DNA of 64,000 nt from Bacteroidaceae bacterium (GTDB lineage: Bacteria; Bacteroidota; Bacteroidia; Bacteroidales; Bacteroidaceae), in NCBI GenBank assembly GCA_017445925.1, contig JAFSRW010000064.1, forward strand, positions 62,001 to 126,000, given 5' to 3'. The notes under the pieces were generated by a model, which was not told the origin of the DNA, ran no database searches, and worked only from the letters and a program-made list of their open reading frames with translations. Positions 8,658 through 17,315 of the stretch are shown one piece after another (within the stretch, counting starts at the first letter, position 1; every line of letters begins with the position of its first letter). The position numbers and the translations under genes were made by a program.

Positions 8658-8760
8658 CTTTTTTGTTTGCAATAATTTGCAGTTAGCCCGGCAGTTTGCA
8701 AATGTTTGCAAGGGTCAGGCGTTTATGCCGTTTCATCGAATGAAATCTAAGCTGTTTTAT

Positions 8761-8791
8761 TTTGTCAGTTCCGCAAATAATTGTAATTTTG
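8761..8791 (+). promoter_or_regulatory. Promoter of murQ
   Basis: TTTG at 8761-8764, a 19-bp spacer and TAATTTTG at 8784-8791 match the Bacteroidetes consensus exactly. The predicted start is about 15 nt before the murQ ATG. Confidence 0.75.
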
Positions 8792-8812
8792 CACTGGATA
8801 AATTCTTGAATT

Positions 8813-9625
8813 ATGGATTTTGACCGTAAGAAGCTAATCACAGAGCAGCCATCGCACTTCGACCACCTGGAGCAGATGTCGGTGGGCGAATTGTTGCAGC
8901 ACATCAATCAGGAGGATATGCTGGTGGCAGAGGCTGTGCATAAGGCTATTCCGCAGATACAGGCCCTTGTGGAGGCCATAGAACCGCGTATGAAGCGCGG
9001 AGGCCGTCTCTTTTATGTCGGAGCCGGAACCAGCGGACGTCTGGGCGTTCTGGATGCCAGCGAGCTTCCGCCCACTTTTGGCGTAACGGAAGACCTTGTG
9101 ATAGGCCTTATAGCCGGAGGCGACAGAGCTTTGCGTCATGCAGTAGAGAAGGCTGAGGATTTCCCAGAGAAAGGTTGGCAAGACTTGCAGACTTTCCATC
9201 CTACGCCTGATGATACCGTCCTTGGTATTGCTGCCTCTGGCACTACTCCTTACGTCATCGGAGCCGTCTCAGAGGCTCGTAAGAACGGCCTTCTTACGGG
9301 CTGCATCACCAGCAATCCTGATACGCCCTTGGCTGCAGCCGCAGAGCATCCCATAGAGACCATCGTAGGTCCCGAATTTGTTACAGGCAGCAGTCGTATG
9401 AAGAGCGGTACAGCCCAAAAGATGGTGCTGAATATGATTTCATCTGCGCTGATGATTCGTATGGGGCGTGTTAAGGGTAACCGAATGGTCAAGATGCAAC
9501 TCACCAACGCCAAGCTCGTAGATCGCGGCACCCGTATGATTCAGGAATCCCTGGGCCTCAGTTACGAAGAGGCCAAGGAGCGTCTGCTAGAATCCGGTAG
9601 CGTAGACAAAGTGCTGAAAGAATAA
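8813..9625 (+). CDS. murQ: N-acetylmuramic acid 6-phosphate etherase
   Basis: 270 residues with the SIS-domain signature GAGTSGRLGVLDASELPPT at residues 70-88 and the downstream block GSSRMKSGTAQKMVLNMIS, both diagnostic of MurQ. The enzyme cleaves the lactyl ether of MurNAc 6-phosphate to give GlcNAc 6-phosphate and D-lactate in peptidoglycan recycling. It is a little shorter than the E. coli protein (about 298) but typical of Bacteroidetes. It is monocistronic with its own consensus promoter. No amgK, murP or nagZ gene is nearby. Confidence 0.96.
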   Translation: MDFDRKKLITEQPSHFDHLEQMSVGELLQHINQEDMLVAEAVHKAIPQIQALVEAIEPRMKRGGRLFYVGAGTSGRLGVLDASELPPTFGVTEDLVIGLIAGGDRALRHAVEKAEDFPEKGWQDLQTFHPTPDDTVLGIAASGTTPYVIGAVSEARKNGLLTGCITSNPDTPLAAAAEHPIETIVGPEFVTGSSRMKSGTAQKMVLNMISSALMIRMGRVKGNRMVKMQLTNAKLVDRGTRMIQESLGLSYEEAKERLLESGSVDKVLKE

Positions 9626-9629
9626 AAAA

Positions 9630-9658
9630 ACATGCCGCCCAAATTCTGAGCGGCATGT
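9630..9658 (-). terminator. Intrinsic terminator of the His-rich secreted protein gene
   Basis: ACATGCCGC (9630-9638) pairs with GCGGCATGT (9650-9658). On the minus strand the stem is followed by seven Ts, so it is mainly a terminator for the leftward gene at 9688-10092. It may also slow transcription coming out of murQ. Confidence 0.8.
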
Positions 9659-9687
9659 AACACTAATCATACTAAACAACACTAACT

Positions 9688-10092
9688 TTATGCAACAGCG
9701 TGCTTGATATGTCCTGAAGATGTCATGTGAGCATCGTAGCGGATAATCAGCTCGCGAGTGCGCGGATTCCATCTGGTGTCCATAACGCCCCTTACGCGCT
9801 CTGCCCTTGCAACAACGCGGTTGTGAGGTGTATGGCGGCTAACCTTAACGGTGCAGCTCTTAACATCGGGCCTGTAGGCATGCTTGTCGTGAGCTCCGTA
9901 GTAAGCCGGTTTCTTGTCCATCTTACCCGGGTGAACATCCTTCTTGTGGTTATTTACTACAACGGCATGATCTCTTCTGCCGCTGTTTACGTACTTCCCG
10001 TTATCAGCCATTGCCGGCATTGCGTATGCGATGGCCATCATTATCATGGCAGCTATCACTTTGTTCATCATGTTCTTCATAACTTTCTGCAT
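9688..10092 (-). CDS. Small secreted His-rich protein with HMA-like C-terminus
   Basis: 134 residues. A signal peptide spans about residues 5-29 (ending AMPAMA-DNG). The linker is rich in His and Lys (residues 40-75). The C-terminal part (about 85-134) reads like a small ferredoxin-fold/HMA-type domain, with RGVMDTRWNPRTRELIIRYD resembling heavy-metal-associated domains but lacking the usual CxxC. A metal-binding periplasmic role is possible but unproven. A TACCTTTG box on the minus strand at 10127-10134 is its likely -7 element. Its terminator is at 9630-9658. Confidence 0.65.
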   Translation of the reverse strand: MQKVMKNMMNKVIAAMIMMAIAYAMPAMADNGKYVNSGRRDHAVVVNNHKKDVHPGKMDKKPAYYGAHDKHAYRPDVKSCTVKVSRHTPHNRVVARAERVRGVMDTRWNPRTRELIIRYDAHMTSSGHIKHAVA

Positions 10093-10411
10093 TTAATTGT
10101 TTGACATTTTGTTCTGAATCACACTGCAAAGGTAAGGCCTTTCTGTATGCTCCGGAAACGAAATGTCCTACAATCATAGGCAAAAATTCCTAAACCTTAA
10201 TGGGAATTTCCTCTGTGTTAAAGTTTCCCGGCATTATGATTGTAAAATATTTTCCAAATATGCTGCGCATCCATCATTTGTGGCCCAGTTAGAAAAAACT
10301 TGCTGCCTAGTTAGGAAATTTTTGCCGCCTAGTGTGGCAGTAAAAATTCTTGTGTTAAAGAGCATGTTTGCTTCTTTTGGCAGGCTCGAATATTGTCAAA
10401 ATATTTCCCAA

Positions 10412-11000
10412 AGCGCATTACAGTTATTACAGATTACAGTTTCAGTTTCAGTTATTTCAATTTCAGATTTCAGTAAGGTTTTGCTGTTTTTTTATGGATA
10501 CAGATACAGAAATACAGTTTTTTTCATTAAAGGCAGATGGTACAGATGGCAGATGGCAGTTTCTCTTTAGCGTGTTCAGAAATTCAGTATTCACTTATTC
10601 AGTTTCTCGGAATCACTTTTTTTTCTTCAGTTTCTTCAGTTTCTTCAGTTGACAGTTGACAGTTTCCAAAAATGAAAATGAACTAGATGGGTCTTTGCTG
10701 TGTCTTGGTTAATGTTATTATACATGATCTTATTATTATAATTATTATTAATTATATACTATATTATATATATAATAGTATATATTAGATAGATAGTAGC
10801 ATGTTGGAGTCAAGGTACAGTCAGTCAAAAAGTTGAAAAACAAAACTGCCATCTGCCATCTGCCATCGTTTAGCAAAAACTGTATTCTGTATCTGTATCC
10901 GCAAATTTTCCAAAAAGCAAACTGAAATCTGAAATCTGAAATACTGAAACTGAAATCTGAAATACTGAAACTGAAACTGTAATCTGTAATAACTGTAATG
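10412..11000. repeat. Gene-free composite inverted repeat of short words
   Basis: A 914-bp gene-free interval (10093-11006) contains two related arms. The left arm (10412-10560) runs through CAGTTATTACAG, repeated TTTCAG words, GATACAGATACAG and GATGGCA words. The right arm (10833-11000) carries the same words in the same order on the opposite strand. Between them lie CTTCAGTTT and TTGACAG arrays (10624-10667) and an AT-rich TATATA tract (10730-10790). Short open frames here are made of repeat words and are not believed to be genes. Confidence 0.85.
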
Positions 11001-11006
11001 TGTCTT

Positions 11007-11381
11007 TCACCACCCTTCAGGTAGCACGATGTTTTCCACATCATGTGCTTTCTCAAACAAGGGTGAGATTTCTTCATCCGTGAAGCCTGCTATACCACAT
11101 CCAATGCGGGTAACAAGGAATGTCAGTTCCGGATGACTCTTAGCAAACTCTATGAATTCATCCACATACGGGCGAATGGTCTCCACACCGCCCTGCATGG
11201 TGGGAATGGCATAACTTTGGCCCTGTAAGCCAACTCCTTGCCCCATAATGGCCCCAAACTTGCGGTAAGCAGCATAAGCCGCTCCACCGCCATGCATACC
11301 TCTCAGGTTGCTGCCAAAGACGAATATCTCACCTGGCTGCAGTTCCGAAATAAACTCCGGTGTTGTACGTTTCTGTTGCAT
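11007..11381 (-). CDS. Macro-domain-like small protein (FVFGSN...GGGAA family)
   Basis: 124 residues from the ATG at 11381, which has a strong purine-rich ribosome site (AAAGGAGAG) six bases upstream, unusual for this phylum. That decides against the in-frame ATG at 11432. Motifs are GEIFVFGSNLRGMHGGGAA (about residues 16-34), GQSYAIPT and FLVTRIGCGIAGF. They match a family found in phages and bacteria, sometimes called A1S_2505-like, that has a macro-domain-like fold. ADP-ribose or nucleotide binding is therefore a guess. It stands alone next to the composite inverted repeat. Confidence 0.7.
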   Translation of the reverse strand: MQQKRTTPEFISELQPGEIFVFGSNLRGMHGGGAAYAAYRKFGAIMGQGVGLQGQSYAIPTMQGGVETIRPYVDEFIEFAKSHPELTFLVTRIGCGIAGFTDEEISPLFEKAHDVENIVLPEGW

Positions 11382-11649
11382 AAGCTCTCCTTTTACGTGT
11401 AAACAATGCACGTTGTTATCATAACATTCCAATTCTTCTGCGAATTTACAACATTTTCTATATATAAGGTACGCAAAAAACGGAAATGTTACACCTTAGG
11501 AAAGAAAAATCAGTGTCTTTCATTCGTACCGCGTCCCGTTGGGACGTTTCCTCGCTTGTTATTCTTATATTGTTTGTAAAATATGGAAGAAACGTCTAAG
11601 CATTGAAGAAAAAAGTGTAATTTTGTAGCGCATAAATAGAAAATAAAGA

Positions 11650-12861
11650 ATGAGCGATATAAAGCAATATCAAAATGCGGTAGATGTAATAAAAACCGCA
11701 ATTCTGCAGAGTCAGGCGCGAGCGGCAAAGGCTGTCAACCAAGAACAGTTGGCCCTATACTTTGGCATCGGAAGATACGTATCGGCTAACACTCGAAAGA
11801 AGAATTGGGGTAAAGGTGCCATCGAGGCTATTAGCAGTCAGTTGCGAGCAGAATTGCCTGGACTACGCGGATTCTCAGCAAGGAATATCAAGAATATGCG
11901 CATATTCTATGAAGGTTGGTGTATGCTCGAACGGCCTAATTCGGCAGTCACGACTGCCAAATTTACAGAAATTAACACAAAATCGTCAGTTGCAACTGAT
12001 GAAATGGAGAAGGCAATTGTTAATTCGGCAGTCGCAACTGCCGAATTTGCCGAAGACCGCGAAATTCGCCAATTGCAATTGGCAAACTTGCCCGATTTCC
12101 CTTTGCGCGAGTTCCTAAGCATCAGCTTCACACATCATATTGCCATTCTTGCAAAGGCGAAAGGCTACGACGAGCGCGTCTTCTACATGAAGTATGCCGA
12201 TACTTACAAGCCTACCGTAGAGGATTTGGAAAAAGCCATCACGCAAGACCTTTACCACCATCAGGATAAAATCCCAAACAACTTCTTGTCTACCATCCCC
12301 GACTATAAGCAAGCCTATCGCGCCATCCGCATGTTCAAGGACGAGTATCTGCTCAATTTCATTAATGTAGAGGAACTGGGCATGCACGACGAGGATGTGG
12401 ACGAGAGCGTCATTGAGAGTAATATCGTTCATAATGTGAAGAACTTCATCATGACTTTCGGGCGCGGCTTTGCCTTCTGCGGCAGCCAGGTACACTACGA
12501 CAAACTGGGCCACGACCATTGGATAGACCTCCTTTTCTTCAATCGCGACTTGAACCGAACCGTCGTCTTCGAACTGAAGAACGGCAATTTCAGGGTGGGC
12601 TACCTCGGTCAGTTGAGTGCCTATTTGCGCATCCTAAACGACGATGACCGTCGCAATCACGAAGAGGCACCCATAGGCATCATCCTCTGCAAGCATGCCG
12701 ACAAGGACTATGCCGGCTATATCATGCAGGACTTCAAGCAACCTATGGGTGTAGCCACCTATAAGATTGCCGACGAAATAGACCCAGAACTTCTGAAAGC
12801 TCTTCCTCCAAAGGAGGAATTGCAAAGAGTGTTTGAGGAGAGTAGTAAGAAGGAGAACTAA
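11650..12861 (+). CDS. DUF1016/YhcG-family PD-(D/E)XK nuclease-domain protein
   Basis: 403 residues. The N-terminal DUF1016 helical domain (about 1-95, including YFGIGRYVSANTRKKNWGKGAI and LRGFSARNIKNMRIFY) is joined to a C-terminal nuclease-like domain (about 225-390, with HWIDLLFFNRDLNRTVVFELKNGNFR carrying the D...ExK pattern). The family is often found with restriction or phage-defence genes, but here it is solitary. Between the domains, residues 97-145 are a 14-residue repeat (NSAVTTAKF, SSVATDEM, NSAVATAEF) whose DNA is a chain of palindromes. A TAATTTTG box at 11618-11625 precedes it without a clear -33 element. A terminator follows at 12893. Confidence 0.9.
   Translation: MSDIKQYQNAVDVIKTAILQSQARAAKAVNQEQLALYFGIGRYVSANTRKKNWGKGAIEAISSQLRAELPGLRGFSARNIKNMRIFYEGWCMLERPNSAVTTAKFTEINTKSSVATDEMEKAIVNSAVATAEFAEDREIRQLQLANLPDFPLREFLSISFTHHIAILAKAKGYDERVFYMKYADTYKPTVEDLEKAITQDLYHHQDKIPNNFLSTIPDYKQAYRAIRMFKDEYLLNFINVEELGMHDEDVDESVIESNIVHNVKNFIMTFGRGFAFCGSQVHYDKLGHDHWIDLLFFNRDLNRTVVFELKNGNFRVGYLGQLSAYLRILNDDDRRNHEEAPIGIILCKHADKDYAGYIMQDFKQPMGVATYKIADEIDPELLKALPPKEELQRVFEESSKKEN
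11943..12083. repeat. Four palindromes spaced 41-42 bp inside the DUF1016 gene
   Basis: Palindromic cores lie at 11943-11958, 11986-11999, 12022-12047 and 12068-12083. Centres are 42, 42 and 41 bp apart. Sequences differ (GGCAGTC-AC-GACTGCC; TCAGTTGCAACTGA; 11-nt arms around CGCA; GCCAATTGCAATTGGC) yet each keeps its symmetry. The period equals 14 codons, so the frame is preserved. Confidence 0.85.
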
Positions 12862-12892
12862 TAGAAACGTTCGTAAAAACATATCTGCCCTC

Positions 12893-12924
12893 AGCCTTTC
12901 AGCCTCCACGTTGAAAGGCTTTTT
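12893..12924 (+). terminator. Intrinsic terminator of the DUF1016 gene
   Basis: AGCCTTTCA (12893-12901) pairs with TGAAAGGCT (12912-12920), followed by TTTT. It lies 31 bp after the stop codon. Confidence 0.85.
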
Positions 12925-13015
12925 ATGTATGATATCAACCCTTAACCCTGAACCCTTAACCTTGAACCATATCTGTTCCGTGGTTCCGTTTTTCGCAAGA
13001 AAAACACCTGTTTTC

Positions 13016-13129
13016 TTTGTGCGTATTGGAATAATCGTTATTTTTGAGACCTGCGTCTCTAAAATACTCACGCTCTGAAGAAAAAATAATCGAATTATTT
13101 TGTTCTTCTCTCACTTAATCGTATTTTTG
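13016..13129 (+). promoter_or_regulatory. Tandem promoter cassette (copy A)
   Basis: Promoter 1 is TTTG (13016-13019), 19 bp, TATTTTTG (13039-13046). It is followed at once by the palindrome GAGAC-CTGC-GTCTC (13046-13059) and an AAAATACTCACGCTC box. Promoter 2 is TTTG (13099-13102), 19 bp, TATTTTTG (13122-13129). The same architecture occurs at 17541-17704 and 25053-25166. It reads toward the structured leader and the dockerin-like gene. Confidence 0.7.
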
Positions 13130-13290
13130 CAAAGTGGTTGAGTAGAAATGCCACGAGTTATTCATTAAAATGTGATTGCCTATGAGCTAAATAAATAAGG
13201 TTAAGACATAAAGACAAATAGCGTCCGCTTAGATTCTTGTCTTCTGAAATTCGCCAAATTAAAGAGACTATCAAGAGTGAAAGCAAGGAT

Positions 13291-13387
13291 GCTCACGTCT
13301 CGGCGTGGGCTTTTACTCGGATATGATAGTCAGGTGTTTGGCGATACCTCAGAAGACGTAGACGAAGTAAGTAGTCCACGTTTTTTT
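13291..13387 (+). ncRNA. Attenuator-like structured 5' leader RNA
   Basis: GCTCACG (13291-13297) can pair with CGTGGGC (13304-13310) as a 7-bp hairpin. The same CGTGGGC can instead pair with GTCCACG (13374-13380), which is followed by seven Ts, giving a terminator-like stem. A conserved-looking AGGT...ACCT hairpin (13332-13349, loop GTTTGGCGAT) lies between. The mutually exclusive pairings suggest attenuation or a ligand-sensing leader. It lies in the roughly 315-nt leader of the gene at 13447. No riboswitch class I know matches. Confidence 0.55.
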
Positions 13388-13446
13388 GTGCATATTTCAA
13401 AGGAATACCGAATGACAAACAATTTAACCAAACAAACAATACGACA

Positions 13447-13938
13447 ATGAACACAAAGAAATTTTTCATGCTATTGGCAGCGGTGCTACTGGGTAGCGCA
13501 AGTGCATTTGCACAGAATGGGAACAATGAACCTATGCAAGGAGACGTAAACACAGATGGTACGGTGGATGTAGCAGACATCGTTGGTGTCATAAAGAAAC
13601 TAAAGGAAGCAGGCGGTGCGGTAGGTGAAAAGATGTACTATTGGTATGCTGGCACAGAAAAGGTAGGAGCCGACAATTTCACGGACGTTGCTTCCCGCAT
13701 ACCCGAAAGCGAAATCCCCGAAACAGGTTCTGTCTCAGCAGCAGGACAACATGTATATTTTGTAATGCCAAATACATACCATATTGAATCACTTGTTGAC
13801 GCAAATGGCAATGCCATCGATTATACACCCACGGACATAATGGGATATCATATATACCAAACTGAAAATTCAATAAATGGAAGGGGCAATTATACGGTTG
13901 AACAAACAACTTATTGTGTTCGATTTAAAACTTTTTAA
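13447..13938 (+). CDS. Secreted protein with a dockerin-type EF-hand repeat
   Basis: 163 residues. A signal peptide (about 1-23, ending ASAFAQ) is followed by a single dockerin type I-like calcium loop GDVNTDGTVDVADIVGVIKKL at about residues 36-56. The remaining 100 residues (starting GEKMYYWYAGTEKVG) resemble small all-beta tails found in many Prevotella secreted proteins; I do not recognise a catalytic domain. True cellulosome assembly is not known in this group, so the dockerin-like module is more likely a calcium-stabilised fold. It lies 62 bp upstream of the TlpA-like gene and probably shares its transcript, under the tandem promoter and leader upstream. Confidence 0.7.
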   Translation: MNTKKFFMLLAAVLLGSASAFAQNGNNEPMQGDVNTDGTVDVADIVGVIKKLKEAGGAVGEKMYYWYAGTEKVGADNFTDVASRIPESEIPETGSVSAAGQHVYFVMPNTYHIESLVDANGNAIDYTPTDIMGYHIYQTENSINGRGNYTVEQTTYCVRFKTF

Positions 13939-14000
13939 CGTCCCTTGCATATAACTTTTCCCAGTTCAAACGTTATACACACATATATAGGTAAGAAAAT

Positions 14001-17000
14001 ATGTACAGGAAGATTTTAATTTGTCTGCTGCTGGCCCTTTCGTTCTCTCTGACTGCCAGCGCAACGGATTGGAGTGAATTAATTGGCAAGCAGCTGGTTT
14101 TGTATCGGTGGGGAAAAATGCAGGACCGTTGTTTTTCGGACTATTATCCCACGAATACTATGGGTAAAGAGCCTATAGAAAGAATAATACTATCGGATGC
14201 CACACATGTTGAATGGAACTATTCCCAACAGGGAAGCTTTGCACGCGAATGTTCCATCGAGGGCTCTGTTCTTACTTTCAAAGAATCTATTTTTGGCAAT
14301 AAGCACCTGAGAATATTGGAAGTCAATGGGGAGGTTGTACTTACTTTGGGGGAGGATAGTCTGACGCGTGCCTTCTTTATTATGAATCCCAATCCAGCAC
14401 CTTCTCAATTGCCCGCTTCAGTTAACAGTGCGAAAGGGTTTTGCAACGGCAAGTTAGATAAACTCCAACCCTACTTTACAGACCTGACCTATAGCAGCCG
14501 TACACCTATGGGAAGGCATTTCCTGTACCACAAACAAGTTTCTCAGGAAGAAAAGGCTTGGCTGGAGAGCACGAAAGAGGTGTTTGATAATTCTAATGTG
14601 CAAATTGGGGCGTATAATGTCAACCTCTACCCTCATGAAATACCTGTACAGGCTGACGTTCACAAGAATGGTGTTGTCTTAACCAACGCAGGTTTGGTGC
14701 TAAAGGATATGGCTATTCTATACCCTGAATTCATTAAATCCATCATTCACCAAGAGGCAGCAGACTCTTTCCGTGTGGATATGTTCGCCCCCGATGGTAA
14801 GCCCATTACCGTGTGCGTCAGCAACCGTTTTGTGCAGGAAGGGAATACCACTCAGATTTTCAGCATTGGAGAAGATGGATGCTACAACTGGATTTCCATC
14901 TTGGAAAAGGCGATTTTTAAATGGATTCAAGTTTACGGTGGGCGGGTTGAAATAATGGCCAATTACTGTTCCGAGATGATTACCCCTATGTTTACAGGCG
15001 ATGGCAGAAGTTTCTGCATTCAGCCCGACCGTCTTGGGGAAAAGAATCTGAGCCGCATAATAAACACTTGCCTGGAGAACGGTATGATGGTAAATGCCGT
15101 GACAGATTCATATTTTTTGAGTCTTTTGAGTGACGAAGCGATTATTCATCCACTCATGGGTATCCGTATCATCAGCCCAGGAGCCGCCGCCAAATACTTT
15201 GACAAGAATGCGGTTAAGAATATATCTGTTGCAAAAATTGCTAAGGCAGCAGGATTGTTCCCTTCCAACTGGCGCAACACACAGACGGGTGACTGGGAAA
15301 TCGGCTTCTTCGATGACTTTGCCATCTATGATTGTCAGTTCTGGAACTACAAACAGAAACAGCAGAAAGGCGACAAATATTCCTTTGTCTTGGAAAACAA
15401 CAGCAAGGAAGTTACGGTTAACATAGGGAATCTGAAGAAGGACATTCGTACAATAGAGATTGCCGGCAAGAAAGCCAACTATGATGTTGTCAATACCAAG
15501 ACCTTGCCCGACTATCCCACTAAGGACACACGTACAGGCTTTGTGGATAATGGTTACAAGATGGATACCGTAACCCTTGTTGGTTGGTTTAAGGATATGC
15601 CGGAATCTTACAGACAAAGCATGCCCTTCAAATTCAATTACGGGAACTTTTTTACAGAAGAGGAACAAGATTTCTCTGCGGAGTATGACGAGAAGGGATG
15701 CTTCTCCATTAAGATTCCTGTATTGAACAGTTCAGAGTTCTTTTGCTATGGGCTGTCAAACGCCATCCGTATGCCATTTGAGGCAGGTAAGACCTACTTC
15801 TTGTATTACGATTTCAAGTCTGGCAGCCAATACTTTATGGGAGATGACTGCCGCTTACAGAATGAAATCCTTACATATCCTGTTGAATGGATTTCAAACC
15901 GTATGGAGGAAGGAGGTAATTTTGACCGATACATAACATCGGTAGATAGCCTTCTGAAAACACAGTATGCAGCCATTGACGAGTTATGCAAAGCGCATCC
16001 CACACTCTCGGCACGTTTCCTGCAATACAAGAAAAATAACATCCTAAGCCAGCAGGCAGAAGATTTCGGCCAGGCTCGTTTCAGAACATCAGAAAACCGG
16101 TTCCCAGAAAATGCCAGCAAATATGCATACGATACTTTCTGGACCAAGATGGATAAACCATACACGCTATACCGTGACCTCATTTTTTTCCTGCGAGATT
16201 ACCTTTATGATTCTATTCGAATAAAAGCAAGCTCATGGAATTATTTTGACCACCTTGAAAGTTTAGGTTTGGACGATAAAGAGTTAGCAGTTGTTAACCA
16301 ATGGAAGTCTCGAATCACAGAGTTAAAAGAGGCTGTTGATAAAGCTACGACAACAGAAGAGAAAACACGTATTGCCCAAGAGTTTAATACCAAGAATGCT
16401 GAGTCTTTCAAGTCGGTGAGCAAAATATTGAATGGTCCAAAAGCTGCCAGAGTTATTCGTGGGAATCTGTTTATATCAGAGATGACGGGTAGCATTCAAC
16501 CCCTCGATTCGTTGGGCGCAGATTCGTTCATCAAGGATATGTATCTATTTCGTCTGGCTTATAAGCAGATTGACTGGGGGCGTTGCTCGTTGCTCCCTGA
16601 AGCATTAGACACATTAAGGGCTTTGACCACCAATCCTATAGGCTTAGAATTAGTGGAAAAGAAAAGCGCAACCTACCTCGCCATCGAGAACCGTGATTTT
16701 GATAGGAAGGTCCTCAAATCAAACGACAATCTTGAAAATATCACAGAGGGTGAGGCATTGCTGAAGAAAATTATTGAGCCATACAAAGGAAAGATAATTC
16801 TTTTGGACGTCTGGGGCACATGGTGTAGCCCCTGTAAGGAAATGCTTTCTCACTCCACCGAAGAATATGCACGGCTGAAGGATTTTGATATGATATTCCT
16901 TTATTTGGCTAACAATAGCCCACAGAATTCATGGGAGAACGTCATTAAGCAGTACAACGTAGTAGGTGATAATGTGGTTCACTATAATTTGCCTGCCGAT

Positions 17001-17144
17001 CAGCAGAGTGCTATCGAAAAATTCCTGAATGTTCATGCTTTCCCCACATACAAGCTTATTGACCGCGAAGGCAACGTCCTTGACGTAAATGCCGACCCTT
17101 ACAACTTGGAAGATTTGGCAAGACTGCTTCAGCAAATGAAATAA
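14001..17144 (+). CDS. Very large secreted TlpA-like thioredoxin-fold protein
   Basis: 1047 residues with a signal peptide (about 1-21) and a C-terminal thioredoxin-like domain from about residue 925. It contains ILLDVWGTWCSPCKEML, with the redox pair Cys942/Cys945, and a cis-Pro-type HAFPTYKLIDREG near 1020. This matches TlpA/ResA family proteins, which reduce or shuffle disulfides in the periplasm. The roughly 900 residues before it are far longer than the usual DUF4369 extension and show no domain I recognise, apart from an all-beta middle portion (about 500-640) and helical segments (650-900). It is probably co-transcribed with the dockerin-like gene. Confidence 0.75.
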   Translation: MYRKILICLLLALSFSLTASATDWSELIGKQLVLYRWGKMQDRCFSDYYPTNTMGKEPIERIILSDATHVEWNYSQQGSFARECSIEGSVLTFKESIFGNKHLRILEVNGEVVLTLGEDSLTRAFFIMNPNPAPSQLPASVNSAKGFCNGKLDKLQPYFTDLTYSSRTPMGRHFLYHKQVSQEEKAWLESTKEVFDNSNVQIGAYNVNLYPHEIPVQADVHKNGVVLTNAGLVLKDMAILYPEFIKSIIHQEAADSFRVDMFAPDGKPITVCVSNRFVQEGNTTQIFSIGEDGCYNWISILEKAIFKWIQVYGGRVEIMANYCSEMITPMFTGDGRSFCIQPDRLGEKNLSRIINTCLENGMMVNAVTDSYFLSLLSDEAIIHPLMGIRIISPGAAAKYFDKNAVKNISVAKIAKAAGLFPSNWRNTQTGDWEIGFFDDFAIYDCQFWNYKQKQQKGDKYSFVLENNSKEVTVNIGNLKKDIRTIEIAGKKANYDVVNTKTLPDYPTKDTRTGFVDNGYKMDTVTLVGWFKDMPESYRQSMPFKFNYGNFFTEEEQDFSAEYDEKGCFSIKIPVLNSSEFFCYGLSNAIRMPFEAGKTYFLYYDFKSGSQYFMGDDCRLQNEILTYPVEWISNRMEEGGNFDRYITSVDSLLKTQYAAIDELCKAHPTLSARFLQYKKNNILSQQAEDFGQARFRTSENRFPENASKYAYDTFWTKMDKPYTLYRDLIFFLRDYLYDSIRIKASSWNYFDHLESLGLDDKELAVVNQWKSRITELKEAVDKATTTEEKTRIAQEFNTKNAESFKSVSKILNGPKAARVIRGNLFISEMTGSIQPLDSLGADSFIKDMYLFRLAYKQIDWGRCSLLPEALDTLRALTTNPIGLELVEKKSATYLAIENRDFDRKVLKSNDNLENITEGEALLKKIIEPYKGKIILLDVWGTWCSPCKEMLSHSTEEYARLKDFDMIFLYLANNSPQNSWENVIKQYNVVGDNVVHYNLPADQQSAIEKFLNVHAFPTYKLIDREGNVLDVNADPYNLEDLARLLQQMK

Positions 17145-17206
17145 AGAGCATGGCAGAAGAAGTTTAGATACTACCACAATTGTGCCTATATGGTAAAGCA
17201 AATGAA

Positions 17207-17240
17207 GAATGGCGGTCTGTCTCACGACAAGCCGCCATTC
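17207..17240 (+). terminator. Hairpin after the TlpA-like gene (weak terminator)
   Basis: GAATGGCGG (17207-17215) pairs with CCGCCATTC (17232-17240). There is no T-run directly after it, so it may act as an RNA 3'-end stabiliser rather than an intrinsic terminator. Confidence 0.5.
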
Positions 17241-17315
17241 TCGGTATTAGCCTTAAAGTAAAAAGATTGTTTATTTTTTATTGATGAAAGGCTGACGGAA
17301 GGTGATTTTGCCACG

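Noticed and set aside
8606..8701. N-terminal extension of the membrane-anchored HTH regulator
   Set aside because: A full consensus promoter lies inside it, and the extension lacks features of the family.
10163..10652. Two overlapping open frames of 94 and 135 codons
   Set aside because: Their second halves are word arrays (SVSVISISDF, FFSFFSFFS), and the frames have no homology or ribosome site.
11943..12083. CRISPR-like array
   Set aside because: The units differ in sequence, are palindromes without spacers of constant repeat, and are coding. No cas gene is present.
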